A stretch of DNA of 64,000 nt. It comes from Chryseobacterium candidae. Lineage in GTDB: Bacteria > Bacteroidota > Bacteroidia > Flavobacteriales > Weeksellaceae. The position numbers and the translations under genes were made by a program. The notes below the pieces were generated by a model. The model did no database searches. It had not been told where the DNA came from and saw nothing but the letters and a program-made list of their open reading frames with translations. Positions 43,543 through 51,142 of this stretch are shown here, one piece after another (position 1 is the first letter of the stretch; each line of letters opens with the position of its first letter). The stretch is taken from contig NZ_SDLV01000058.1 of the NCBI RefSeq assembly GCF_004916905.1, forward strand, positions 62,001-126,000, written 5' to 3'.

Positions 43543-44115
43543 ATGAACAAAATTATTACCTTAATGCTTACATTGCTCAGCATTACTTTTTATGCACAGG
43601 TTGGAATTAACACTACAACTCCTGATCAAAGCACAGTTTTAGACGTTACAAGTACTTCCAAAGGCGTACTTCTGCCAAGAATCAGCAATCTATCCGCTGT
43701 CACCACTCCGGCAACCGGTCTGATTATCTTTGATACCAATAAAAAATGTATCAGCCAAAATGTAGGAACTCCCGCAACTCCGGATTGGGTATGCCTTTCT
43801 CCCTATGTCAATAAGTTTTTCTACATGCCAAGTGTAGTTTTTGATACTACAACAATCACAACGGGTCAAACGAAAGATCTGTACACATTGTATAAAAATC
43901 AGTTTTCAAATATCCCGGCAAATGCAAGAAGTACATCTGCTCCTGCATCGATACCTTTTTTTCCCAATGCAACAGATTTATATTATTATGTGACAGGTTA
44001 TGATACCACTGTTTTTAAAATAAACAGTATCAGCAGTACAGGTGTATTGAATTACGATGTTTTATCCAATGCTACTCCGGCAGCTTTTATTAACATCGTA
44101 TTTGTTGTAAAATAA
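43543..44115 (+). CDS. Secreted VGINTTTP-type protein
   Basis: A 190-residue exported protein: signal peptide (NKIITLMLTLLSITFYA followed by Q), then VGINTTTPDQSTVLDVTSTSKGVLLPRIS, the typical mature start of a Flavobacteriia family, followed by TGLIIFDTN. The same opening is seen in the protein at 1-549. The C-terminal 110 residues are beta-rich with no domain I can name. It is followed after six bases by a lectin-like secreted protein; the pair is probably one unit at the cell surface. Confidence 0.8.
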   Translation: MNKIITLMLTLLSITFYAQVGINTTTPDQSTVLDVTSTSKGVLLPRISNLSAVTTPATGLIIFDTNKKCISQNVGTPATPDWVCLSPYVNKFFYMPSVVFDTTTITTGQTKDLYTLYKNQFSNIPANARSTSAPASIPFFPNATDLYYYVTGYDTTVFKINSISSTGVLNYDVLSNATPAAFINIVFVVK

Positions 44116-44121
44116 GCAGTT

Positions 44122-45690
44122 ATGAAAAAGTATGTTAAAAGGCTATCATTGATGAGCCTGTTTTTTTCGCTGCTTACAAACTTCATGTATGCACAGACAG
44201 ACAGTACAGAAGTAGCAAGTATATATGGATTTTATTCCTATTCGAGCTCGCTTATGAACGCTTCTTCAGCTTCCGAACTTACGATACAGGGAAATGCATC
44301 ACATACCTCTACCGGAGTGCAACTTACTCCTGCAAGCTTAGGGCAGTTTGGAGGATTGTTTATCAATGGAAGAACCTTTACCTCGGTTAATGGTCTTCAT
44401 GTTGAGTTTGAATATGACATGAAAAACGGAACTCCTTTCACTGGTACTTTTGGAGATGGCTTATCCTTTTTCCTATATGATGGAGCTGTGACAAATCCAG
44501 TAATCGGAGCACCCGGAGCGGGTCTTGGATATTCTTACAACAGGGCAAAGGACACCTATGCAAGCCAGAGAAAAGCAGGTCTATCATCTGCTTATCTTGG
44601 TATTGCCCTTGATGAATTTGGGAATTTCAAATCAAAGCGTTTTCAGGGTGAATCAAGGGTAAACGGAATCACTGGAGTAACCTGGTCACAACCTACAAGC
44701 CATGTTACCCTCAGAGGAGCAAGAGGAGCTGCTATCAATACAAACGGATTAGGAGAAGGCTTTACAGGATATCCTGTTCTTATTACGCGTTCCACTTTAA
44801 GTAACTCGGGAACTGTGGGCAGGGAACTGCAAGCAGACAGAAGCTACCTTGCTACATCCAATACTCTTTCTACCGTGTTTGATCTCAGAAACAATGCCGG
44901 AGAGTTCAGAAAAGTATATCTGGATCTGATTCCCCATTTTACAAGTGCTACCACTACAGACGGATTTGATATAAAAGTAGACATCCAGACGACACAAAAC
45001 GGAACGCCTGTTAATGTCATCAATTATTATCATTATAAGACTTCAGTACCTTATATGGAAAATGCCAATCCTCAGACAACAGATTTCAATACTTCAGATA
45101 TAGAAGGAGCTGCAACTCCTCAGACGCTTAATGCAACCGCACCTGCCTTTCTTAAATTAGGTTTTGCAGCCTCTACAGGAGCTGCATTTCAGCAACATAT
45201 TATCCGAAATGTAAAATTAACCCTTCCTTATTCAGCAGTTACCAATGATGATGCAGCTTCAACGTGTAAGTATCAGGCTGTAAATATCCCTGTTTTCAAT
45301 AATGATATTGCCTACAAAGGACCAATAAGCATCACAACTCCACCTACCGGAAGTAATGCCAATATTGATTATTCAACATTCAGTTTTGCAAAGACCAGCG
45401 ACACGGATCTCACATTGTACCGCAAAAAAGTAACTTCTGCCGGTACCTGGACGTACAACAAGTCTACAGGCATTGTCACATTCACTCCTTCAAGCGGATT
45501 TACAGGAACTGCTACAATGACGTACAGCATAAAAGGAAAAACGGTAAAGGATTCAAGTGGTACAATCATTGAACCTTATGGTGATACAGCCTATCGGTCT
45601 GTTCCCGCTACAATTACTGTTAATTTAAAAACTACCGGCTGCACCTATCCTGTCATTTCAAATAGAATGGTAACACAGGGGGTAAAATAA
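44122..45690 (+). CDS. Secreted L-type-lectin-like protein with C-terminal fibril-type repeat
   Basis: A 522-residue exported protein: signal peptide ending near YAQ, then an L-type (legume-like) lectin/concanavalin fold at about residues 60-380 (FEYDMKNGTPFTGTFGDGLSFFLYDG, GAPGAGLGYS, LGIALDEFGNF), and after a short linker a CshA/Ig-type repeat (about residues 390-490; GTWTYNKSTGIVTFTPSSG then FTGTATMTYSIKG). Proteins like this in Bacteroidota are cell-surface adhesins or carbohydrate binders. I do not see a clear T9SS sorting domain at the C-terminus, so the anchoring route is not clear. Confidence 0.78.
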   Translation: MKKYVKRLSLMSLFFSLLTNFMYAQTDSTEVASIYGFYSYSSSLMNASSASELTIQGNASHTSTGVQLTPASLGQFGGLFINGRTFTSVNGLHVEFEYDMKNGTPFTGTFGDGLSFFLYDGAVTNPVIGAPGAGLGYSYNRAKDTYASQRKAGLSSAYLGIALDEFGNFKSKRFQGESRVNGITGVTWSQPTSHVTLRGARGAAINTNGLGEGFTGYPVLITRSTLSNSGTVGRELQADRSYLATSNTLSTVFDLRNNAGEFRKVYLDLIPHFTSATTTDGFDIKVDIQTTQNGTPVNVINYYHYKTSVPYMENANPQTTDFNTSDIEGAATPQTLNATAPAFLKLGFAASTGAAFQQHIIRNVKLTLPYSAVTNDDAASTCKYQAVNIPVFNNDIAYKGPISITTPPTGSNANIDYSTFSFAKTSDTDLTLYRKKVTSAGTWTYNKSTGIVTFTPSSGFTGTATMTYSIKGKTVKDSSGTIIEPYGDTAYRSVPATITVNLKTTGCTYPVISNRMVTQGVK

Positions 45691-45697
45691 ATTATCA

Positions 45698-45729
45698 AAA
45701 AGATCTTCAAAATAATGAAGATCTTTTTT
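45698..45729 (+). terminator. Intrinsic terminator of the lectin gene
   Basis: Perfect 11-bp stem AAAAGATCTTC/GAAGATCTTTT (45698-45708 with 45717-45727) followed by TT. It lies directly ahead of the -7 element of the next gene. Confidence 0.85.
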
Positions 45730-45732
45730 GTT

Positions 45733-45740
45733 TATATTTG
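45733..45740 (+). promoter_or_regulatory. -7 promoter element of the DUF72 gene
   Basis: TATATTTG matches TAnnTTTG, 31 bases before the ATG at 45771. It lies inside the longer possible reading frame starting with TTG at 45738, which supports the ATG as start. No clear -33 TTG. Confidence 0.4.
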
Positions 45741-45770
45741 TGTTTATTGTTTAATACCAAAACTACAGAT

Positions 45771-46661
45771 ATGAAATTCGGACAAGTAGAAGATCCATCG
45801 AAAATAGATTTCACACTACCTAAAGACCATCCCAGAACCAAGGAAATACTGGCTCTTAATAAAAAAGGACTGGAAAACATTTCTATCGGATGTGCGAAAT
45901 GGAATAAAACAGATCTTAAAGGATTCTATCCTAAAGGAACTAAGGATGAACTGACCTATTACGCCACTCAGTTTAATTCTATTGAGCTGAATGCTACTTT
46001 CTATGGAATGCCCACTCCGGATCAGGTGAAAACCTGGAAAGAAAAAACGCCGGAAAATTTTAAATTTTTCCCTAAAATCACCAATACCGTTTCCCATTTC
46101 AGAAGGCTGATTGATGTTACCGATCCTGTAACTCATTTTGCTTCCGCTATTATCAATTTTGATGAGAAACTAGGGATGGCTTTCCTTCAGCTTCACGATA
46201 ATTTTAAACCTAAAGATTATGACAGACTGGAAAAGTTTGTAAAAGAATGGCCTAAAGAAGTCCCGTTAGCCATAGAACTCCGGAATACGGAATGGTTCAC
46301 CAATGAGGAAATCCTGAATACAACCTGTGATCTTTTTGAAGCTCATAATATCACCAATATTATTGTAGATACTGCCGGAAGAAGAGATATGCTTCATATG
46401 CGCCTTACCACACCCAATGCATTTATCCGTTATGTAGGAGCCAACGCAGAAAGTGACTACGAAAGACTGGATGACTGGCTGAAACATCTTACCCAATGGA
46501 AAAAAGAAGGTCTTCAGAATCTTTATTTCTTTGTACACCAGAATATTGAAAAAGCATCTCCTTTATTGTCTGCTTATTTCATCAGGAAAGTGAATGAGGA
46601 ATGGAAAACGAATATTCATATTCCGCAGATGGCTACGGAGACTACCGGGACACTTTTTTAA
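45771..46661 (+). CDS. DUF72 family protein
   Basis: A 296-residue TIM-barrel-like DUF72 protein. Features: ISIGCAKWNKTDLKGFYPKG, YYATQFNSIELNATFYGMP, FKFFPKITNTVSHF, LGMAFLQLHDNF and the late FIRYVGANAESDYERLDDWL. The family is widespread, with no firmly established function. ATG 45771 is used. It stands alone between two terminators. Confidence 0.85.
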   Translation: MKFGQVEDPSKIDFTLPKDHPRTKEILALNKKGLENISIGCAKWNKTDLKGFYPKGTKDELTYYATQFNSIELNATFYGMPTPDQVKTWKEKTPENFKFFPKITNTVSHFRRLIDVTDPVTHFASAIINFDEKLGMAFLQLHDNFKPKDYDRLEKFVKEWPKEVPLAIELRNTEWFTNEEILNTTCDLFEAHNITNIIVDTAGRRDMLHMRLTTPNAFIRYVGANAESDYERLDDWLKHLTQWKKEGLQNLYFFVHQNIEKASPLLSAYFIRKVNEEWKTNIHIPQMATETTGTLF

Positions 46662-46791
46662 TGATATAGAGTATAAATAGAATAATTTCGATATATTTTA
46701 AAAACAGCCGTTTACTTCCTTTTCATCAAGAAAAATTCGTATATTAGAATATAATGTATTTCACTAAACATTATGCTTTAAAACATAAATC

Positions 46792-47022
46792 ATGGAAAAG
46801 GAAATTTGCACAATCAGTATTGCTACCAACTGGCTTGGTGATGAATATATTTTTTATGAAAATCATACCATAAAAAGAGTGTATGACAACCACAGTTTGA
46901 ATTCCAATAAGAGCGAATGGCTTAAACCCAAAGAAATCAGTAAACAAAATAAGGATAAACTTATTAAAGCCTGTCCTGAAGAATTTAAGGAACAGATTAT
47001 GCAGATTCTGGATTATCCTTAA
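46792..47022 (+). CDS. Small conserved-looking cytoplasmic protein, function unknown
   Basis: A 76-residue soluble protein with an acidic-to-basic mix (KEICTISIATNWLGDEYIFY, RVYDNHSLNSNKSEWLKPKE, CPEEFKEQIMQILDYP). No domain recognised. The frame on the opposite strand (46771-47058) gives hydrophobic, Phe-rich sequence and is likely a shadow, because this frame shows balanced coding composition and ends just before a two-way terminator. Confidence 0.65.
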   Translation: MEKEICTISIATNWLGDEYIFYENHTIKRVYDNHSLNSNKSEWLKPKEISKQNKDKLIKACPEEFKEQIMQILDYP

Positions 47023-47027
47023 CAGAA

Positions 47028-47070
47028 ACAGAAAAGTTAATGAGTATTGAAAACTCATAACCTTTTCTGT
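47028..47070. terminator. Bidirectional terminator overlapping the end of the minus-strand gene
   Basis: ACAGAAAAG...ATGAGT (47028-47045) pairs with ACTCAT...CTTTTCTGT (47053-47070), with two mismatches. It ends the plus-strand small gene and also encodes the last four codons and stop of the minus-strand gene at 47055. Confidence 0.7.
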
Positions 47071-47660
47071 TTATTTTTTCTAAGAAGCAATACAAGATTG
47101 AGAAATAGAAGCAGAAAATCCAGTGTAATCCAGATTCCCAGTTTTGTATTCTCATAATTATAACCATCTACCTGCTTTTTTGCCGCCTCAGAAAGTTTCA
47201 TACTTTGATTGATATAGTTCTGTACTTCTACAATCTGGTCAATATTCTTATTGGGTACAGAATGTTGAGAAAAATATACGAGGTTTTTCTTCCCAAGATA
47301 ACCTACTATCCAATATTCATCAGACTTATCCATTTTGAGATATTCTATTCTGTAATACTCCGGACGTATTTTTCCGATATGTTTAGGTTCAAGAACTGTA
47401 TTCTGATCTGTTTTATTTACCTTGATTAAATAAAAGTCCAATGCCTGCGGAAGTTTATTAACCACCTGAAGCCCCACAGAATTATCCACAAATGCCACAG
47501 CGCTTTTCTTGATAAACCAATATGTAAAAACAGAAATTGAAAAAACCACCGTTACAATACGAAACAGTTTTGCCCATCTTGCTATGCTTCCTGATTTAAC
47601 CTTAAACAGGACCAATGAAAGGACACAAGCCAGAAATATGATAAAAATAATGAGTGTCAT
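47055..47660 (-). CDS. Predicted membrane protein, function unknown
   Basis: A 201-residue protein with two N-terminal helices (TLIIFIIFLACVLSLVLF; VTVVFSISVFTYWFI), an outside domain of about 100 residues (PQALDFYLIKVNKTDQNTVLEPKHIGKIRPEYYRIEYL), and a C-terminal helix (GIWITLDFLLLFLNLVLLL) with a lysine-rich tail. I do not recognise the family. It is monocistronic with its stop codon inside a terminator stem. Confidence 0.7.
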   Translation of the reverse strand: MTLIIFIIFLACVLSLVLFKVKSGSIARWAKLFRIVTVVFSISVFTYWFIKKSAVAFVDNSVGLQVVNKLPQALDFYLIKVNKTDQNTVLEPKHIGKIRPEYYRIEYLKMDKSDEYWIVGYLGKKNLVYFSQHSVPNKNIDQIVEVQNYINQSMKLSEAAKKQVDGYNYENTKLGIWITLDFLLLFLNLVLLLRKNKQKRL

Positions 47661-47885
47661 ATTTTACAAAGATACTTCTTATCTCTATTTTATCTATATC
47701 TGAGGCCAATTTTTTAATTTTAACCCAACATAAAAAATAGTTTTACCCCTTTATTTCCCTTTGAACTCATAAAGTATATCTGTACATAAAAAATATCCAA
47801 ACAAATTATGTCATATACAATATTTGTTCGGATACTTCCTTTTTTGCCAAGCAGAGGCAAAATTAATTCATTCTCATCATATTTT

Positions 47886-48530
47886 CTAGTCTACATTCCA
47901 TTCTTTATAAAACTGGTCGAGGAAATTCAACATATAATGATGTCTTTCTTCGGCCATTTCTTTTCCTTTTTCAGTATTCATCATATCTTTCAAAAGCAGT
48001 AACTTTTCATAGAAATGATTAATAGTGGTTCCATCAGACTTTTTATATTCTTCTTTTGACATTCCCAGTTTGGGTTTTATATCCGGATGATACATCAGGT
48101 TATTTTTAAAACCTCCAAAATTGAATGTTCTTGCAATTCCAATAGCTCCTATGGCATCAATACGGTCTGCATCCTGTACAATCTGAAGTTCAACAGGTGG
48201 ATTTTCGGGTGCCTGATCTCTGTTTTTAAACGAAATATTTTCAATCACAAACAACACCTTCTGAATGGTTTGTTCAGAAACATTCTGTTCTTCAAGAAAT
48301 GCTCTGGATATTTTGGGAGCAATGGTTTCATCACCGTTATGAAATTTAGGATCGGCAATATCGTGAAGAAGTGCAGACAATTCTACTACTTCTTTGTCAC
48401 AATCTTCTGTTTCTGCTATCTGAGCGGCCAGTTTCCAGACTCTTTCAATATGGAACCAGTCATGTCCTGCTTCTGCTCCTTCTAATTTTTCTTTTACAAA
48501 TGCTACTGTGTTGTCAATCGTACTTTTCAT
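47886..48530 (-). CDS. HD-domain phosphohydrolase
   Basis: A 214-residue HD hydrolase: AGHDWFHIERVWKLA (first H...D region), ELSALLHDIADPK (the HD pair) and a third Asp in VQDADRIDAIGAIGIARTF. This matches YpgQ/YedJ-like proteins, metal-dependent nucleotide phosphohydrolases. Exact substrate unknown. It overlaps the hydrolase gene upstream by four bases, so the two are translated together. Confidence 0.85.
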   Translation of the reverse strand: MKSTIDNTVAFVKEKLEGAEAGHDWFHIERVWKLAAQIAETEDCDKEVVELSALLHDIADPKFHNGDETIAPKISRAFLEEQNVSEQTIQKVLFVIENISFKNRDQAPENPPVELQIVQDADRIDAIGAIGIARTFNFGGFKNNLMYHPDIKPKLGMSKEEYKKSDGTTINHFYEKLLLLKDMMNTEKGKEMAEERHHYMLNFLDQFYKEWNVD

Positions 48531-49372
48531 TTATCTATCAGTTCATTTAAAATAATATCCCATAGTTTGCTGTTGTAACTTCTAAAAAAATTGATATGTC
48601 CTATTTCATTCTGATCAGATTCTGAAGCAGCGACCAATCTGTATGTAGGTTTGAGATTTGAATAGGTATTATTTAATAAACTTAATACTCCTTTTTCTGT
48701 AAGCCATATATCATCTTCAGCCCGGATTACAAATACTTTCTGGGTCAGATTTTTAGAAAAGTCATCAATTTTTTCCAACAGCTTATTGGTTGATTTCTTG
48801 TTTAAAATTAAGGTTCTCCAGTCATATGCGCAATTTTTTGGAAGACTTTCTCCCAGTCCAAACCAATGTGCGGGGAAATATCCTAACAATGAAGTTGTTA
48901 ATGGCTGGGCAATTCCAAAGCCTAAATACGCTTCAACTTTTGTTCTCCCTTTAAGGTTTCCTACAAAGGCATTTTGCGTACCCACAAAAACAAATTCTTC
49001 AAAGATTTTGGAATCTGCATTCATTCCCAGAATCAACGCGCCTACAGAATGGCCCAAACAGTACTTTTTATATTCTTTAAATTCTGACTTGATATATTGA
49101 GTTACCGCTTTATAATCTTTTGAGCCCCAAAGCCTCATAGAGCCATGAAATCCTCTCATATTTTCCGGTTTTGAAAGCCCTATTCCTCTGTAATCATAGG
49201 TAACAACGGTAAATCCCTTTTCACAGAAGTAGCTGGCAAAAGAAAAGTAGACCTGCTGTTTTACTCCTGTTGCTGAGTTGATCAGGAGTAATTTCCCATT
49301 ATCTTTTTCCGGTTTAAATAAATGGCCAGTCAGCGAGACATGGTCTTCTGTGGTTAATATTAGTTTTTCCAT
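48527..49372 (-). CDS. Alpha/beta hydrolase (serine aminopeptidase-like)
   Basis: A 281-residue cytosolic alpha/beta hydrolase. Oxyanion region LLINSATGVKQQVY, YDYRGIGLSKP, nucleophile elbow GHSVGA, acid in VIRAEDDIWL, His near EIGHINFFRS. It resembles the YheT/serine aminopeptidase S33 branch. Probable esterase or thioesterase on a small substrate; no context clue beyond the HD hydrolase that follows. Confidence 0.82.
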   Translation of the reverse strand: MEKLILTTEDHVSLTGHLFKPEKDNGKLLLINSATGVKQQVYFSFASYFCEKGFTVVTYDYRGIGLSKPENMRGFHGSMRLWGSKDYKAVTQYIKSEFKEYKKYCLGHSVGALILGMNADSKIFEEFVFVGTQNAFVGNLKGRTKVEAYLGFGIAQPLTTSLLGYFPAHWFGLGESLPKNCAYDWRTLILNKKSTNKLLEKIDDFSKNLTQKVFVIRAEDDIWLTEKGVLSLLNNTYSNLKPTYRLVAASESDQNEIGHINFFRSYNSKLWDIILNELIDK

Positions 49373-49382
49373 ACTATAAAAA

Positions 49383-49406
49383 GAAAAAATCCACTATAAA
49401 AGTGGA
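49383..49406 (-). terminator. Intrinsic terminator of the PfkB kinase gene
   Basis: Stem TCCACT/AGTGGA (49390-49395 with 49401-49406) followed on the minus strand by TTTTTTC. Short stem, but placed 57 bases after the kinase stop codon and just ahead of the next gene. Confidence 0.6.
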
Positions 49407-49462
49407 CATTTTACTTATATTTTTATGTTAAGTTTCAGACTTTTGATATGCCGTAAATAGCT

Positions 49463-50353
49463 TTAAGAAAAGAAATCTGATATTCTCGGAAGTCCTGTCT
49501 GAGAGCCTTTGCCTCCGGAAACCCTTGATGAAACTTCATTCCCGAATTTCACACATTCTTCAATGGAATTCCCATGGCATAATGCAATGGCAAATCCTGA
49601 TGTAAATGCATCCCCCATCCCCATTTTATATACTTTTTCATCTTTATCGTTTCTGTAATATTTCATTTCTGTACCATCAAAATAAATGGTGGAATTGGTA
49701 TCATCTCTTACAAAAACTTTATTGAAATATTTTTTAAGAACCTCTTCCCTTTTTTCTTCCCCGAAAATAACATATAATTCATTACTTTTTGCCACAATAA
49801 AGTCTACCATTTCTAGAATTTCTTCACTGACTCTCATTGCAGGAGAAGCATACAACCCTACTTTTTTTCCGTATTTCTTAGCTTTTCTAATGGTATGCTC
49901 TACAACATCCATAGAAACTTCAAGCTGTACCAATACAAGGTCTGTGGTATGAAAATACTTGTCTGCTTCGTCTACATGGGATTTGCTAAGGTGTTTATTG
50001 GCGGCAGGTACTACAACAATCGCTGCGTTTCCGTGAGAAGTTGTTACATAAGCTGTTCCTGTAGCTTCTTTATCTGTTTCATGAACAAATCCTACATTCA
50101 CATTTTCGCTTACCAGATTTCTCATAATCTGCTGCCCAAGAGGATCCATCCCGACGCATCCGATAAAATATACACTTGCTCCCAGTCTGGCTGTACCTAC
50201 TGATTGATTGGCTCCCTTCCCCCCAAAATAACTATCTGACTTGACGGCTAAAACCGTTTCATTAGGCAAAGGGAGTTTTTCGGTTTCAAGAACCAAATCT
50301 ATCGATGAGCTGCCCACAACAATAATACGGGGTTGTTCTGATGAGAAATTCAT
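49463..50353 (-). CDS. rbsK: PfkB-family sugar kinase, ribokinase-like
   Basis: A 296-residue kinase: VVGSSSIDLVLETEKLPLPNETV, the PfkB motif GGKGANQSVGTARLG, and the C-terminal anion-hole/catalytic motif GMGDAFTSGFAIAL with the catalytic Asp. GGKGANQ and length fit ribokinase (ribose to ribose-5-phosphate), but the usual Ala in GAGD is Met here. No ribose transporter or repressor is nearby, so the substrate is uncertain. Confidence 0.78.
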   Translation of the reverse strand: MNFSSEQPRIIVVGSSSIDLVLETEKLPLPNETVLAVKSDSYFGGKGANQSVGTARLGASVYFIGCVGMDPLGQQIMRNLVSENVNVGFVHETDKEATGTAYVTTSHGNAAIVVVPAANKHLSKSHVDEADKYFHTTDLVLVQLEVSMDVVEHTIRKAKKYGKKVGLYASPAMRVSEEILEMVDFIVAKSNELYVIFGEEKREEVLKKYFNKVFVRDDTNSTIYFDGTEMKYYRNDKDEKVYKMGMGDAFTSGFAIALCHGNSIEECVKFGNEVSSRVSGGKGSQTGLPRISDFFS

Positions 50354-50421
50354 TGTGTTTTGTATTAGCTTTAAAATTTATAACTGACAAAAATTGTGTC
50401 TCAAAAATAACTAATTTAAAA

Positions 50422-51057
50422 TTAACTTATTTCTATAAATTCAGTAATTATTTTCACTGGCTGTTGATCTTTGTTGTAGGCTATATAGCTGGCATAAAAT
50501 CCTTCTCCATATCCGGTTTCAAAAGCAAATATAGTTCCGGGATGTTCTTTTGCCGGTTTAAGAAAGGCGTATTGATCTATTGCTCCGTTTTCATCAAAGA
50601 AATAGTCATGGAAGAATTCTTCATAGATTCCCATAAAATCACCTCCTTTATTTTGATATAATCTTTGCTCCAGTTCGTTAAGACTGTTTTGGGTATCAAC
50701 ATCCATCAGGCATCCCATCCCACTTTCTACAGGATATCCGAAAACCTCTCCTTCCTCAAGATCTTTTATTTTCTGTCCTGCTGTGGTAGCCATTTGCCAT
50801 TCTTTAATTTCAGAATTATTGAATATAATTTCGGCATAGGCAACACAGTTGCTATCTCTTTCTTTGTGAAGCATTACTGCGAAATCTCCTTTCGGAAATT
50901 CTGTAGTGAAAGGAAGCATATCATTAGTAATCAAAGGATCACAGGCAACCAGTTTCCCGCTTGAAAGATAAATCTTTCCTACTTCAAAACTTTCAAGCAA
51001 AGGACTTTCTACAAAGTCTTTCGAGAATAGTTTTTGTATGTTTTCTATATGTGTCAT
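50422..51057 (-). CDS. DUF4241 family protein
   Basis: A 211-residue protein: GKIYLSSGKLVACDPLI near residue 30 and a terminal segment GTIFAFETGYGEGFYASYIAY, both typical of DUF4241. Family function is unknown; some members sit with immunity-type or toxin-related genes but nothing of that kind is adjacent here. A stable hairpin lies just upstream. Confidence 0.8.
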   Translation of the reverse strand: MTHIENIQKLFSKDFVESPLLESFEVGKIYLSSGKLVACDPLITNDMLPFTTEFPKGDFAVMLHKERDSNCVAYAEIIFNNSEIKEWQMATTAGQKIKDLEEGEVFGYPVESGMGCLMDVDTQNSLNELEQRLYQNKGGDFMGIYEEFFHDYFFDENGAIDQYAFLKPAKEHPGTIFAFETGYGEGFYASYIAYNKDQQPVKIITEFIEIS

Positions 51058-51077
51058 TGTATTTATTCTTTAAACCA

Positions 51078-51115
51078 TCAGGCTGGATACAATTATACAT
51101 GTGTATCCAGCCTGA
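51078..51115 (-). terminator. Strong hairpin between valS and the DUF4241 gene
   Basis: CAGGCTGGATACA (51079-51091) pairs perfectly with TGTATCCAGCCTG (51102-51114), 10-base loop. It lies between the valS stop (51143) and the DUF4241 ATG (51057). No T run follows on the minus strand, so it may be a rho-dependent or attenuation structure, or a leader hairpin of the downstream gene. Confidence 0.5.
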
Positions 51116-51142
51116 GGTTTGACAAAATTTATTGTCTATACT

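Noticed and set aside
46771..47058. 95-codon reading frame on the minus strand
   Set aside because: It overlaps the better plus-strand gene, is Phe/Ile-rich as expected from antisense of coding DNA, and crosses the bidirectional terminator.
51078..51115. T-box or similar leader controlling valS
   Set aside because: The hairpin is downstream of valS, not upstream, and T-box features are absent.
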